Assembly: GCF_943193215.1 (NCBI RefSeq)
Contig: NZ_CALPDH010000009.1
Coordinates: 103,783 to 167,782 of the forward strand
From: Acetatifactor aquisgranensis
GTDB taxonomy: Bacteria; Bacillota; Clostridia; Lachnospirales; Lachnospiraceae
Reading direction: 5' to 3'
Length of the DNA: 64,000 bases
Below, piece after piece: positions 25,026 through 33,424 of the stretch; position 1 is the first letter of the stretch; the number at the start of each line of letters is the position of its first letter. Position numbers and translations under genes: made by a program. Below the pieces are notes generated by a model. The model was not told the DNA's origin, did not search any database, and saw only the letters and a list, made by a program, of their open reading frames with translations.

Positions 25026-27097
25026 GAGAACGGATTCGGAATATGATAGATTTTTTTGTGGTACAAAAGGGGCAGCGGGCATATTGGCAGCCGGAAGAGG
25101 ATGTGTACCGGCTGGCGAAGGATTTTGCGGAGGCACAGATGCCGGCGATGGATCGTTCTGCCCTGCGCCTCAGAAATGTGCTGGACCGGGAGGAGCCGGT
25201 GGTATTTCGGGATGAGCGGATTGCGTTTACCAGGACTGTGCAGACCGTTCCGGCCATATTTCTGGAGGAAGAGCTGGAGGAGCTTAAAAGAAGCCGTTGG
25301 ATTCACGAAAGAGGGGATGTGTGCAACATCAGTGTGGACTATACGCGGCTTTTGAATATCGGGCTGGTTCCGAAAAGGGAAGAGCTGATGGCGCGTATGC
25401 AAAGATGGGAAAAAGAAGGAAACATGGAAAAGGCGCACTACTGCAGTCTGCAAATCGGGATTCTGGACAGTGTGCTGGCTCTGGCGGAGCGCTATCGGAA
25501 AAAGGCAGTGCAGATGGGTAATGAAACGGTTGCCCGGACGCTTGCGCGTGTACCGGCATACGCGCCGGAAAGCTTTCTGGAAGCGCTGCAGATGTTTCGG
25601 ATTCTGCATTTTGTAATGTGGTGCGGCGGAAATTATCACAACACAGTGGGGCGTTTTGACCAGTATATGTACCCTTACTTCCGGCGGGATATGGACAGGG
25701 GAATTTATGATGAAGAGAGCGCGCTGGAGCTGATTGAGGAATTCTTTTTGAGCTTCAACCGGGACAGCGGTCTTTATCCCGGTATGCAGCAGGGGGATAA
25801 CGGGCAGAGCATGGTGCTGGGAGGACTGAACGAGGACGGCAGCGACAGCTATAATCCGCTTTCCGAACTGTGCCTGCATGCCAGTCTGGAGCTAAAGCTG
25901 ATTGACCCGAAGATTAACCTGCGCGTGCATAAAAACACGCCAATAGAAACTTATATACTGGGAAGCCGGCTGACGAAGCAGGGGCTGGGATTTCCGCAGT
26001 ATTCCAACGATGATGTCGTGATACCGGGGCTTCTGGATCTGGGGTACGAAAAAAAGGATGCTTACAATTATGTAGTGGCGGCATGCTGGGAATTCATCAT
26101 TCCGGGAAATGCCATGGACATTCCGAATATCGAAGCGCTTTCCTTTTCACGGGCACTGTCCGAAGCGGTGGAGCAAAAACTTCCGCAATGCGAAACCTTT
26201 GAAGCGTTTTATGGGCATGTAAGGAGCAATATATACAGCCAGGCAGATGAGCTGTGTGAAAAAGTGAAAAATGTATACCTGTTTCCCGCTCCCTTTATAT
26301 CGCTGATGATGGAGGGATGTGAGGAAGATGCTACGGATATTTCGGAGGGCTGTAAGTATAATAATTACGGTTTTCACGGAACGGGCATCGCGACTGCCGC
26401 AGATTCCCTGGCGGCAATCAAAAAGATTGTTTTTGAGGAGAAAAAGATAGGCGCCGAAGAGCTAAAACGCGCGCTGGAAAAGGATTTTGAAGGGGATGAG
26501 CAGCTTTGCAGCTTTCTGAGATGGGAAACTCCCAAAATGGGAAATAACGATGACTATGTGGACGAATTTGCCTGTAGGCTGCTGAATGATTTCGCGGACG
26601 CGTTAGCAGGCAGGAAAAATGACAGAGGCGGTATATTCCGTGCCGGAACAGGTTCTGCAATGTATTATGTCTGGCATACGAAAGATATACCGGCTACGCC
26701 GGACGGACGGCACAGGGGGGAAGGGCTTGGCTGTAATTATTCTCCCAGCCTGTTTTCGCGCTGCAAGGGTCCGGTTTCCATCGTGCAGTCCTTTTCCAAG
26801 CCGGATTTGCGCCGTGCCATCAACGGCGGGCCGCTGACGCTGGAATTGCATGATACAGTCTTCCGCACGGCAGAGAGCGTGGAGAAAGTCGCCATGCTGG
26901 TGAAGTCTTTCATGGACATGGGCGGGCATCAGCTGCAGCTGAATGCGGTGAATCGGGATACCATGCTGGATGCGCAGAAGCATCCGGAGAACTACAGGAA
27001 TCTAATCGTGCGGGTCTGGGGCTGGAGCGGCTATTTCGTAGAGCTTGACAAAGAGTATCAGGATCATATCATTCGCCGCATGGAACTGGCGGTGTGA
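25022..27097 (+). CDS. Glycyl-radical enzyme of the PFL-like superfamily, substrate unknown
   Basis: 691 residues, shorter than the 760-850 usual for this superfamily. The C-terminal glycyl-radical motif is RVWGWSGYF with Gly667. The thiyl-radical cysteine loop is read as AACWEFIIPG, Cys355-Trp-Glu357, which keeps the Cys-x-Glu pattern of the dehydratase and C-N or C-O lyase members but with Trp and Ala instead of the common GCVE. Another conserved segment is GIATAADSLAAIKK. It is coupled to its activase and lies in an operon with an oligosaccharide importer and a GH51 arabinofuranosidase, so a sugar or aglycone released from an arabinoside is a reasonable substrate. The reaction cannot be assigned from sequence alone. 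Confidence 0.88.
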   Translation: MRERIRNMIDFFVVQKGQRAYWQPEEDVYRLAKDFAEAQMPAMDRSALRLRNVLDREEPVVFRDERIAFTRTVQTVPAIFLEEELEELKRSRWIHERGDVCNISVDYTRLLNIGLVPKREELMARMQRWEKEGNMEKAHYCSLQIGILDSVLALAERYRKKAVQMGNETVARTLARVPAYAPESFLEALQMFRILHFVMWCGGNYHNTVGRFDQYMYPYFRRDMDRGIYDEESALELIEEFFLSFNRDSGLYPGMQQGDNGQSMVLGGLNEDGSDSYNPLSELCLHASLELKLIDPKINLRVHKNTPIETYILGSRLTKQGLGFPQYSNDDVVIPGLLDLGYEKKDAYNYVVAACWEFIIPGNAMDIPNIEALSFSRALSEAVEQKLPQCETFEAFYGHVRSNIYSQADELCEKVKNVYLFPAPFISLMMEGCEEDATDISEGCKYNNYGFHGTGIATAADSLAAIKKIVFEEKKIGAEELKRALEKDFEGDEQLCSFLRWETPKMGNNDDYVDEFACRLLNDFADALAGRKNDRGGIFRAGTGSAMYYVWHTKDIPATPDGRHRGEGLGCNYSPSLFSRCKGPVSIVQSFSKPDLRRAINGGPLTLELHDTVFRTAESVEKVAMLVKSFMDMGGHQLQLNAVNRDTMLDAQKHPENYRNLIVRVWGWSGYFVELDKEYQDHIIRRMELAV

Positions 27098-27110
27098 GAT
27101 TAATCCCGGG

Positions 27111-27128
27111 GCGATGCTTTAGCATCGC
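27111..27128. terminator. Hairpin shared by convergent genes
   Basis: GCGATGC, loop TTTA, GCATCGC; no T-run. It lies 14 bases after the glycyl-radical enzyme and covers the stop codon of the convergent cyclophilin gene, so it may act as a weak bidirectional stop. Confidence 0.4.
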
Positions 27129-27640
27129 TCCGGTTCGGGATATTCCACCCCAAAAGTCTCTACCGTGACGCTGCCCATCATCTGCTTTTCCAGGGGCCTG
27201 TCCGAAGAATCGGTAGCGGTCTCGGCGATGCGGTTCACCACATCCATCCCCTCAATCACTTTCCCGAAAGCGGCATAACCGCCGTCCAGATGGGGCGCGT
27301 TCTTGTGCATGATGAAGAACTGGCTTCCCGCGGAGTCCGGCTGCATGGACCTTGCCATGGACAGCACGCCCTCTGTGTGCTTCAGGTCATTGGCCACGCC
27401 GTTCTGGGCGAACTCACCCTTGATGGAATAGCCGGGACCTCCCATGCCTGTGCCGTCGGGACAGCCGCCCTGAATCATGAAGCCCCTGATGACCCTGTGG
27501 AAAATCAGGCCGTCATAGAATTTTTTGTTGACAAGGCTGATGAAATTGTTCACGGAGACAGGAGCGGTCTCGGGATACAACTCCAGGCGGATTACGCCTC
27601 CGTCTTCCATGGTGATCGTTACAATCGGATTTTTTGCCAT
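27119..27640 (-). CDS. Cyclophilin-type peptidyl-prolyl cis-trans isomerase
   Basis: 173 residues, a single cyclophilin domain without signal peptide, hence cytoplasmic. FHRVIRGFMIQGGCPDGTGMGGPGY holds the catalytic arginine region, and SMARSMQPDSAGSQFFI and HLDGGYAAFGKV complete the active site. Catalyses proline isomerisation during protein folding. On the minus strand an AAAGGA precedes the ATG. The gene is alone and convergent with the sugar operon. Confidence 0.94.
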   Translation of the reverse strand: MAKNPIVTITMEDGGVIRLELYPETAPVSVNNFISLVNKKFYDGLIFHRVIRGFMIQGGCPDGTGMGGPGYSIKGEFAQNGVANDLKHTEGVLSMARSMQPDSAGSQFFIMHKNAPHLDGGYAAFGKVIEGMDVVNRIAETATDSSDRPLEKQMMGSVTVETFGVEYPEPERC

Positions 27641-27823
27641 AATCTGTTATCCTTTCTTATTGAAATGGTGTATAATACTAGATGATAGAATTCTCTCCTG
27701 GATTCTATACTATGGATATACCTAACTTATTGTACCCGAAAAGAGGGATATCGTAAAGAAGAAAATCCAAGCTGCATAAAGTTTTTGCCTGGCAATGCCG
27801 CGCAGGCTGTATTTGGGGGGGAT

Positions 27824-28612
27824 ATGAGTTATTGTAAGGAGATAGTGGTAGATACAGAAGGGCGCAGGGGCATCCTGTACCTGACGGACGACGGGCAGAG
27901 GGCCCGGGGGCTGCAGGCGGCAGGGGAGGCGGTGCTCGTCCATCTGCACCCGGGCAACAGGGAACAGGATTTTTCGGGGTTCCTGTTCGCGGTGGAGGAT
28001 CCGGAGGATTTGGAACCGGAATATATAGAGCGGGTCTACCGGCGGCTGAAAGGCCTGCCATGGAACATACTGCGCACGGCCAGATGCCTGATTCGGGAGA
28101 CCGTGCCCGGGGACGTGGACGATTTCTACCGGATTTACAGCCATCCGGCCATCACGGAATATATGGAGGGGCTGTACCCGGATGTGGAGGAAGAGAAAGC
28201 GTATGTCCGGGAATACATTGACAAAGTCTACACTTTCTTCGGCTTCGGCGTCTGGACTGTGGTAGAGCAGGTTTCCGGCGAAGTCATCGGCAGGGCAGGA
28301 CTCTCCTACAGAGAGGGCTTCGACGAGCCGGAACTGGGCTTCATCATCGGCGTGCCCTGGCAGCGCAGAGGGTATGCGGAGGAGGTCTGCAGGGCCGTCC
28401 TCGCCTACGGCTGGAGCGCCCTGGAGTTTGAACGGATACAGGCGCTTGTGGAGGTGGAGAACATACCGTCCCTGAATCTTTGCGAAAAACTGGGATTTCA
28501 CAGGGACGCCCGCCTGACGCTGGAGGGCAGGGAGTACTATCGTCTCCTCATTGAAAAAGATAAAACGAAAAAATCACAAAATTTACTGCCCGGCCAAAGG
28601 AACATGGGCTGA
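27824..28612 (+). CDS. GNAT family N-acetyltransferase with N-terminal extension
   Basis: 262 residues from ATG 27824, chosen for the G-rich site just upstream; an in-frame ATG at 27785 lacks one. The C-terminal 170 residues are a RimJ/RimL-like GNAT domain: RETVPGDVDDFYRIYSHP, then the acetyl-CoA loop VPWQRRGYAEEV and NIPSLNLCEKLGF. The first 85 residues form a separate small domain of unknown function. Acetylation target unknown. It is divergent from the cyclophilin gene. Confidence 0.85.
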   Translation: MSYCKEIVVDTEGRRGILYLTDDGQRARGLQAAGEAVLVHLHPGNREQDFSGFLFAVEDPEDLEPEYIERVYRRLKGLPWNILRTARCLIRETVPGDVDDFYRIYSHPAITEYMEGLYPDVEEEKAYVREYIDKVYTFFGFGVWTVVEQVSGEVIGRAGLSYREGFDEPELGFIIGVPWQRRGYAEEVCRAVLAYGWSALEFERIQALVEVENIPSLNLCEKLGFHRDARLTLEGREYYRLLIEKDKTKKSQNLLPGQRNMG

Positions 28613-28757
28613 AAATGGAAAAGTCTTTTCCGGTGTCAGTACCGCCAGTGAAAAATACTGTACAAAACCGACAGAATCCGGCCTTCTTTACAGGACAAAT
28701 CCACGATTTTTTGTGCATGTTGTGGAAAGACGGCAAGCTGACAGTTGGAAAAATCTG

Positions 28758-28786
28758 TTGACAGAAAAAGGCCGGAATGCTATACT
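28758..28786 (+). promoter_or_regulatory. Strong promoter in the amt leader
   Basis: Perfect TTGACA (28758-28763), 17 bases, TATACT (28781-28786). Transcription would begin near 28793, only a few bases before the first terminator-like hairpin. Confidence 0.8.
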
Positions 28787-28800
28787 CTCATTTGTAAAGC

Positions 28801-28832
28801 AAAGGCGCTATGGGAAATCCGTAGCGCCTTTT
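28801..28832 (+). terminator. Promoter-proximal terminator or attenuator
   Basis: AAAGGCGCTA, 11-base loop that can itself pair (GG/CC), TAGCGCCTTTT. It is about 8 bases past the expected transcription start, so a transcript ending here would be only some 40 bases. Confidence 0.6.
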
Positions 28833-28977
28833 GTCGTGGCAGTCCGGAAAGCATGTGTAGGAAACGAATTGCCAATCATATTCAGACGGAATACCGAAAG
28901 ACGGTTTTTCCGTTGTCTACTCGTTTCTGTATGGTAAGTCAACGGCAGGAAAGGTCAACAGGTTGTCTGTGCCGTCA

Positions 28978-29026
28978 AAAACAGCGATGCAAAGGGGCTT
29001 CGTAGTCTCTTTCGCATCGCTGTTTT
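28978..29026 (+). terminator. Second terminator-like hairpin in the amt leader
   Basis: AAACAGCGATGC at the 5' side pairs with GCATCGCTGTTT at the 3' side, with a further inner AAAG/CTTT helix, and is followed by TTTTAC. It lies 120 bases before amt, on the same strand. Confidence 0.6.
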
Positions 29027-29145
29027 ACTTTATGACAGTTCATGGCAATAAAAGACTCACAAGACGGGGGCTCTACTGTTCAGGCCTGTTCAGACAACGG
29101 AAAGAAAGTCCGCGGGATTCCGTCGCAAAGAGGAGGAGAGATATT

Positions 29146-30888
29146 ATGACAGAAGAGATTTTTGAATCAATGAACAGCATGCTGTTCGGCGTCTGGTTCC
29201 TGATAGGAGCGGCGCTGGTGTTCTGGATGCAGGCGGGCTTCGCCATGGTGGAGACCGGCTTCACCAGGGCCAAGAACGCGGGCAACATCATCATGAAGAA
29301 CCTGATGGACTTCTGCATCGGCACAGTGGTGTTCATCCTGATAGGCTTCAGCCTGCTGCTGGGGGAGGACGTTGCGGGGTTGATAGGAAAGCCGGGCTTT
29401 GATATCTTCACAGCCTACGAAAGCTTCGACTGGTCGAACTTCGTGTTCAACCTGGTGTTTTGCGCCACCACGGCCACCATCGTGTCCGGAGCCATGGCCG
29501 AGCGGACCAAGTTCCTTTCCTACTGCATCTATTCCGCGGTGATCTCGGCCCTGATTTACCCCATAGAGGCCCACTGGATCTGGGGAGGCGGGTGGCTGGC
29601 ACAGATGGGCTTCCATGATTTCGCCGGTTCCTGTGCGATACATATGGTAGGCGGTATCTGCGCTTTGATTGGCGCGAAGATCCTGGGGCCCCGCATCGGG
29701 AAATTCGGCACGGACAAGGACGGCAAAGTGACCAAGGTGAACGCATTCCCCGGCCACAGCATTCCTCTGGGCGCCCTGGGCGTGTTCATCCTGTGGCTGG
29801 GCTGGTATGGGTTCAACGGTGCGGCGGCCGCCAGCGTTGAACAGCTGGGTTCCATTTTCCTGACTACGACGGTAGCGCCCGCCGTGGCCACTGTGGTATG
29901 TATGATTTTCACCTGGATGAAATACGGCAAGCCGGATGTATCTATGTGCCTGAACGCTTCTCTGGCCGGTCTGGTGGCAATCACCGCGCCCTGTGATGTG
30001 ACGGATGCCCTGGGCGCCGCCGTTATTGGTGCCGTGTCAGGCCTGCTGGTGGTATTCGGCGTATGGCTCCTGGACTACAAGCTTCATATAGACGATCCCG
30101 TGGGAGCAGTGGCAGTGCACTGCATGAACGGTATCTGGGGCACCATTGCCACAGGCCTGTTCGCTACCACCAGTGCGCCGGGCAGTGAGCTGAGCGGCCT
30201 GCTCTACGGCGGCGGGTTCAAACTGCTTGGCCTGCAGCTGCTGGGCGTGGTCAGTGTGGGCGCATGGGCTGCGGTGACGATTACCATTACGTTCCTGATC
30301 ATCAAGGCCATCGCGGGACTGCGCGTCACGGAGGAAGAGGAAATCGTGGGCCTGGATGCCCTGGAGCATGGCCTTGCCTCCGCATATTCCGGCTTCTCTA
30401 TCATGGACGTGGCAGGCTACGGCATGGACGTGAACGAGAATACGGATTTGGGCACAAGCGAGTACGAAAAGGCCTCAGAAACGAAACGGGCAGCAGCTGT
30501 ACAGGTGGCCGCGGAACCTGCTGTATCCGCAAGCGGCATGTACAAAGTGGCCATCATCGCGAAACTGTCCCGATATGACAAGCTGAAGAAAGCCATGAAC
30601 GATTTGGGCGTCACCGGCATGACCGTGACCCAGGTCATGGGATGCGGCATCCAGAAAGGCGCGGGAGAAATGTACCGCGGCGTGGAGATGGACGCTACCC
30701 TATTGCCTAAGGTAAAAGTAGAGGTAGTAGTCAGCAAGATTCCTGTGGAGACCGTAGTGGAAGCCGCCAAGAAAGCCCTTTACACCGGCCACATAGGCGA
30801 CGGCAAGATATTCGTCTACAATGTAGACCGCGTCATCAAGGTCCGTACGGGCGAAGAGGACTTCGCTGCCCTCCAGGATGTGGAATGA
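29146..30888 (+). CDS. amt: Ammonium transporter fused to a C-terminal PII domain
   Basis: 580 residues from ATG 29146. Residues 1-430 are an Amt channel with about eleven membrane segments; the pore twin histidines are visible in CAIHMVGG and VAVHCMNGIWG. Residues 465-575 are a complete GlnB/PII signalling domain (MYKVAIIAKLSRYDKLKKAM, then QKGAGEMYRGVEMDATLLPK and TGHIGDGKIFVYNV). In the T-loop the uridylylated Tyr51 of classical PII is Met, so control must be by ATP/ADP and 2-oxoglutarate binding. The fused PII would gate ammonium entry directly at the membrane. Confidence 0.95.
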   Translation: MTEEIFESMNSMLFGVWFLIGAALVFWMQAGFAMVETGFTRAKNAGNIIMKNLMDFCIGTVVFILIGFSLLLGEDVAGLIGKPGFDIFTAYESFDWSNFVFNLVFCATTATIVSGAMAERTKFLSYCIYSAVISALIYPIEAHWIWGGGWLAQMGFHDFAGSCAIHMVGGICALIGAKILGPRIGKFGTDKDGKVTKVNAFPGHSIPLGALGVFILWLGWYGFNGAAAASVEQLGSIFLTTTVAPAVATVVCMIFTWMKYGKPDVSMCLNASLAGLVAITAPCDVTDALGAAVIGAVSGLLVVFGVWLLDYKLHIDDPVGAVAVHCMNGIWGTIATGLFATTSAPGSELSGLLYGGGFKLLGLQLLGVVSVGAWAAVTITITFLIIKAIAGLRVTEEEEIVGLDALEHGLASAYSGFSIMDVAGYGMDVNENTDLGTSEYEKASETKRAAAVQVAAEPAVSASGMYKVAIIAKLSRYDKLKKAMNDLGVTGMTVTQVMGCGIQKGAGEMYRGVEMDATLLPKVKVEVVVSKIPVETVVEAAKKALYTGHIGDGKIFVYNVDRVIKVRTGEEDFAALQDVE

Positions 30889-30917
30889 CAGGACATAAAT
30901 CAGAAGCGAAAAGAGAA

Positions 30918-30947
30918 GAGGGGCTGCCGGGATTTTTCCGACAGCCT
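30918..30947 (+). terminator. Possible hairpin after amt
   Basis: GGGCTGCCGG / CCGACAGCCT with loop GATTTTT region; no clear T-run. It is 30 bases after the amt stop. Confidence 0.35.
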
Positions 30948-31053
30948 GCCAACGTTTCAGGTTGATATCTGTGAAATGCCGGCGAGACTCCATGGAATAA
31001 CCCGCGTTGTGCAGGCCCTCCCCGTAAAGAGGAGCGGCCTGCTGTATCTCGGG

Positions 31054-31923
31054 TCATCTGGTATAGAATATCTGCGCAATGGGAGAATCCGGAGACAGAA
31101 TCACCGTCTTGTTGTTGCCCCGCAGGGAGGCTTTCAGCGCGTCTAAACTTCTGACGAAAGAGTAGAACTCCTGCTTGGACTCGTCCCGGTAAGCCTCGGA
31201 CAGTATCCTCATATACTCCGCTTCTCCCTCCGCAATCAGGATTTCCGCCTCTTTCTCTGCCTCAGACAGCAGCACCGTCACTTCCTTGTCTGTGGTGTTG
31301 CGGATGATCTGGGCTTCGGAGCTGCCCTCCGCCGTGTAGGTGGCCGCGATATTGTCCCGCTCGGAGATCATCCGCTCATAGACCGCCGCCTTGTTGTCGC
31401 CGGGGAGATCCAGCTTCTTTGTCTCAAAGGACAGCAGCTCGATGCCGTACTGCTCCAGGGAGTTGCCGATATTTGCCAGGATCGCTTCTGAGAGCTCGCC
31501 GTCCCGGCCGGAAATCACCTCATCCTGAGTCGTGCTGCTGATGACATTCTTCGTAGAGTTATACACAATGGCATCCAGCCGCCCCTCCGCATTCGTGATG
31601 GAAGAGTTCAGGGTCTGTGCGAATTTCTGGGGATCTGCGATGTACCAAAGGATGTAGCTGTCGCAGATCATGGTCTTCTTGTCGCTGGTGATCACATCCG
31701 ATGAGGGCAGGTCGTAGAGCAGGATCTGCTTGGGCAGCGTATCCACGCTCTGGATGAAAGGAATCTTGAAGCTGACGCCCGCTTCGGACACCACATGGTC
31801 GATCTTTCCGAACTGGCGTACCAGGCTGTACTCATTTTCCCTTGTGATGACAATGCTGGATGCGCCGGCAACCAACAGCACGAATAATACTATGACTAAA
31901 AGGATTCTTTTGGCTATTTTCAT
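31054..31923 (-). CDS. hflC: Membrane protease modulator HflC (SPFH/prohibitin family)
   Basis: 289 residues: one N-terminal membrane helix (ILLVIVLFVLLVAGASSIVI), an SPFH domain and a long helical segment rich in Ala and Glu (AEKEAEILIAEGEAEYMRIL). With HflK it forms a large membrane assembly that encloses FtsH and regulates degradation of membrane proteins. The order hflK-hflC is the classical one, here with 137 bases between them. GGAGGT precedes the ATG on the minus strand. Confidence 0.92.
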   Translation of the reverse strand: MKIAKRILLVIVLFVLLVAGASSIVITRENEYSLVRQFGKIDHVVSEAGVSFKIPFIQSVDTLPKQILLYDLPSSDVITSDKKTMICDSYILWYIADPQKFAQTLNSSITNAEGRLDAIVYNSTKNVISSTTQDEVISGRDGELSEAILANIGNSLEQYGIELLSFETKKLDLPGDNKAAVYERMISERDNIAATYTAEGSSEAQIIRNTTDKEVTVLLSEAEKEAEILIAEGEAEYMRILSEAYRDESKQEFYSFVRSLDALKASLRGNNKTVILSPDSPIAQIFYTR

Positions 31924-32060
31924 ATATTACCTCCGATTTTGCCTCTGCCTTTCCGGGGCTGCTGCCCGGCAGCGGCTGATGCAAGCTGATTTGTTATCTG
32001 TGGAACCCGGCTCATGGTTCCGGCTTCGCTGTGCCCGTGTCATCAGGCTCCTGTGCCGGA

Positions 32061-33176
32061 TCAGTCCTCCGCAAGTTCATCCGTGCTGTCCTGGGGGGCA
32101 GAAGCCGCGCCCTGTGCCGCGCTGTCCTGCATTGTGCTGCCCTGCGCAGAGGCCTGGGTCTGCTGTGTCTCGTCCTCCGCATCAGGCGTCCCTGTGAATG
32201 ATTCCAGCGGATAGATGGTCTGGGTATTCCCATTGGGGCTTTCGATGATGACTTTTAAATCCGGCAGCACATCCTCCATAGCCTCAAAGAACATACGCTG
32301 TCTGGTGACGGCCGGGTTTTTGATATACTCCTGGTACATGGAGTTGAACCGGGCCACCTGGGCCGTTGCCTCATTGATGCGCTCGGTCTTGCGGGCCTCC
32401 GCGTCTTTGATGATGCCGTCGGCTTTTGCCTGTGCGGAGGGCAGCTGCTCGTTGCGGTATTTGTTGGCGTTGTTCAGGGCGGTCTCTTTGCCTTGCTTCG
32501 CCGTCTCCACTGCCTTGAAAGCTTCCATGACCTCTATGGTGGGCGGCTCGGAATCCTGTATGGTGATGTTCACCAGCTGGATGCCGATGTCCTGATTCTC
32601 CAGCCGCTGCAGAATCATCTCCTTGATGGAGGCCTGGATTTCGTTCTTCCCGGTGGTCAGCACATCGTCCACGGGGTAGCTGCCGATTACGGTGCGGATG
32701 CAGCTCTGGCTGACATTGCGCAGGATATCCAGCGGTGCCCTGGAGGCATACAGCGCTTTCACCGGATCGCTGTAGCGGTATTCCACGTAGAAGTCCACAT
32801 CGATGAAGTTGAAGTCCGATGTGATCATCAGGGATTCATCCTCGTCCACCTCATCGTTTTCGGTATTATAGCCGATGGAGAAGCCCTGAATGGTGGTGTT
32901 CACCTTTCTCACCTGCTGGATGAAAGGAATCTTGAAGTGGAGCCCCGGTTCGGAAACCGCCTGGGCCTGGCCTAAAGTGATCAGCACCGCCTGCTCCTGT
33001 TCCTTGATTTCGTAGGTGGAGTTCAGTGCCAGCACTGCCAGGATGGCTATGGCCGCTACGATGCCGATGATTTTTCCGGTGGGATTTTTGCCCTTTGGGC
33101 CTCCGCTCTGCTCGCTTTTTCCTCCGTCCATGGTCTCGAAGCCGTTCTTTCTGTTGCGAAAAGAATCACTGTTCAT
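32061..33176 (-). CDS. hflK: Membrane protease modulator HflK (SPFH/prohibitin family)
   Basis: 371 residues if translation starts at the second ATG (33176), which is correctly spaced from GGAGG at 33184-33188; the ATG at 33182 is too close. A polar N-terminus precedes one membrane helix (IIGIVAAIAILAVLALNSTY), then the SPFH domain, helical segment and a Gln/Ser/Ala-rich acidic tail of about 45 residues (ETQQTQASAQ). Partner of HflC in control of FtsH. Promoter TTGATT-N17-TATGAT lies upstream. Confidence 0.92.
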   Translation of the reverse strand: MNSDSFRNRKNGFETMDGGKSEQSGGPKGKNPTGKIIGIVAAIAILAVLALNSTYEIKEQEQAVLITLGQAQAVSEPGLHFKIPFIQQVRKVNTTIQGFSIGYNTENDEVDEDESLMITSDFNFIDVDFYVEYRYSDPVKALYASRAPLDILRNVSQSCIRTVIGSYPVDDVLTTGKNEIQASIKEMILQRLENQDIGIQLVNITIQDSEPPTIEVMEAFKAVETAKQGKETALNNANKYRNEQLPSAQAKADGIIKDAEARKTERINEATAQVARFNSMYQEYIKNPAVTRQRMFFEAMEDVLPDLKVIIESPNGNTQTIYPLESFTGTPDAEDETQQTQASAQGSTMQDSAAQGAASAPQDSTDELAED

Positions 33177-33229
33177 ATGCATTCCTCCTTGTGGATTCTG
33201 GTCAAAACTTTTTTCTTGGTTTTGAGTCC

Positions 33230-33258
33230 ATCATACTTTATCTGTGTGGAAAAATCAA
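33230..33258 (-). promoter_or_regulatory. Promoter of hflK-hflC
   Basis: On the minus strand TTGATT (33258-33253), 17 bases, TATGAT (33235-33230), about 55 bases before the HflK start. Confidence 0.55.
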
Positions 33259-33424
33259 TCAAAATACGCGCACATTAGGGGGAGCTATCGTGCGGCGCGG
33301 TCACTGCGGTCTTTTCTTTTGGAGGAAACTGTGATACAATGCGTGTAGAAAATCCAAATCAGGACAGACTAAGGTCAGCGGATGGCCTGCGGCCATGGAG
33401 ATTTGGAACCAGGAGGATTTTGAG

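Larger units (their letters stand above)
28613..29145 (+). other. Leader region of the ammonium transporter gene
   Basis: 533 bases without a convincing protein. It holds a near-consensus promoter at 28758-28786, a terminator-like hairpin immediately after the expected transcript start (28801-28832), a smaller hairpin GACGG-TTTTT-CCGTTGTC near 28910, and a long hairpin with T-run at 28978-29026. The arrangement suggests a small RNA or a transcription-attenuation leader in front of amt. AGGAGGAG at 29131 is the amt binding site. Confidence 0.55.

Noticed and set aside
28793..29145. ANTAR-type antitermination RNA or glutamine riboswitch before amt
   Set aside because: Hairpins exist, but I could not find the paired hexaloops with the diagnostic A and G, nor a recognised glutamine-binding core. 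Kept only as an unclassified structured leader.
28963..29145. N-terminal extension of the Amt frame upstream of ATG 29146
   Set aside because: It would translate through the terminator-like hairpin 28978-29026; AGGAGGAG and the conserved Amt start support ATG 29146.
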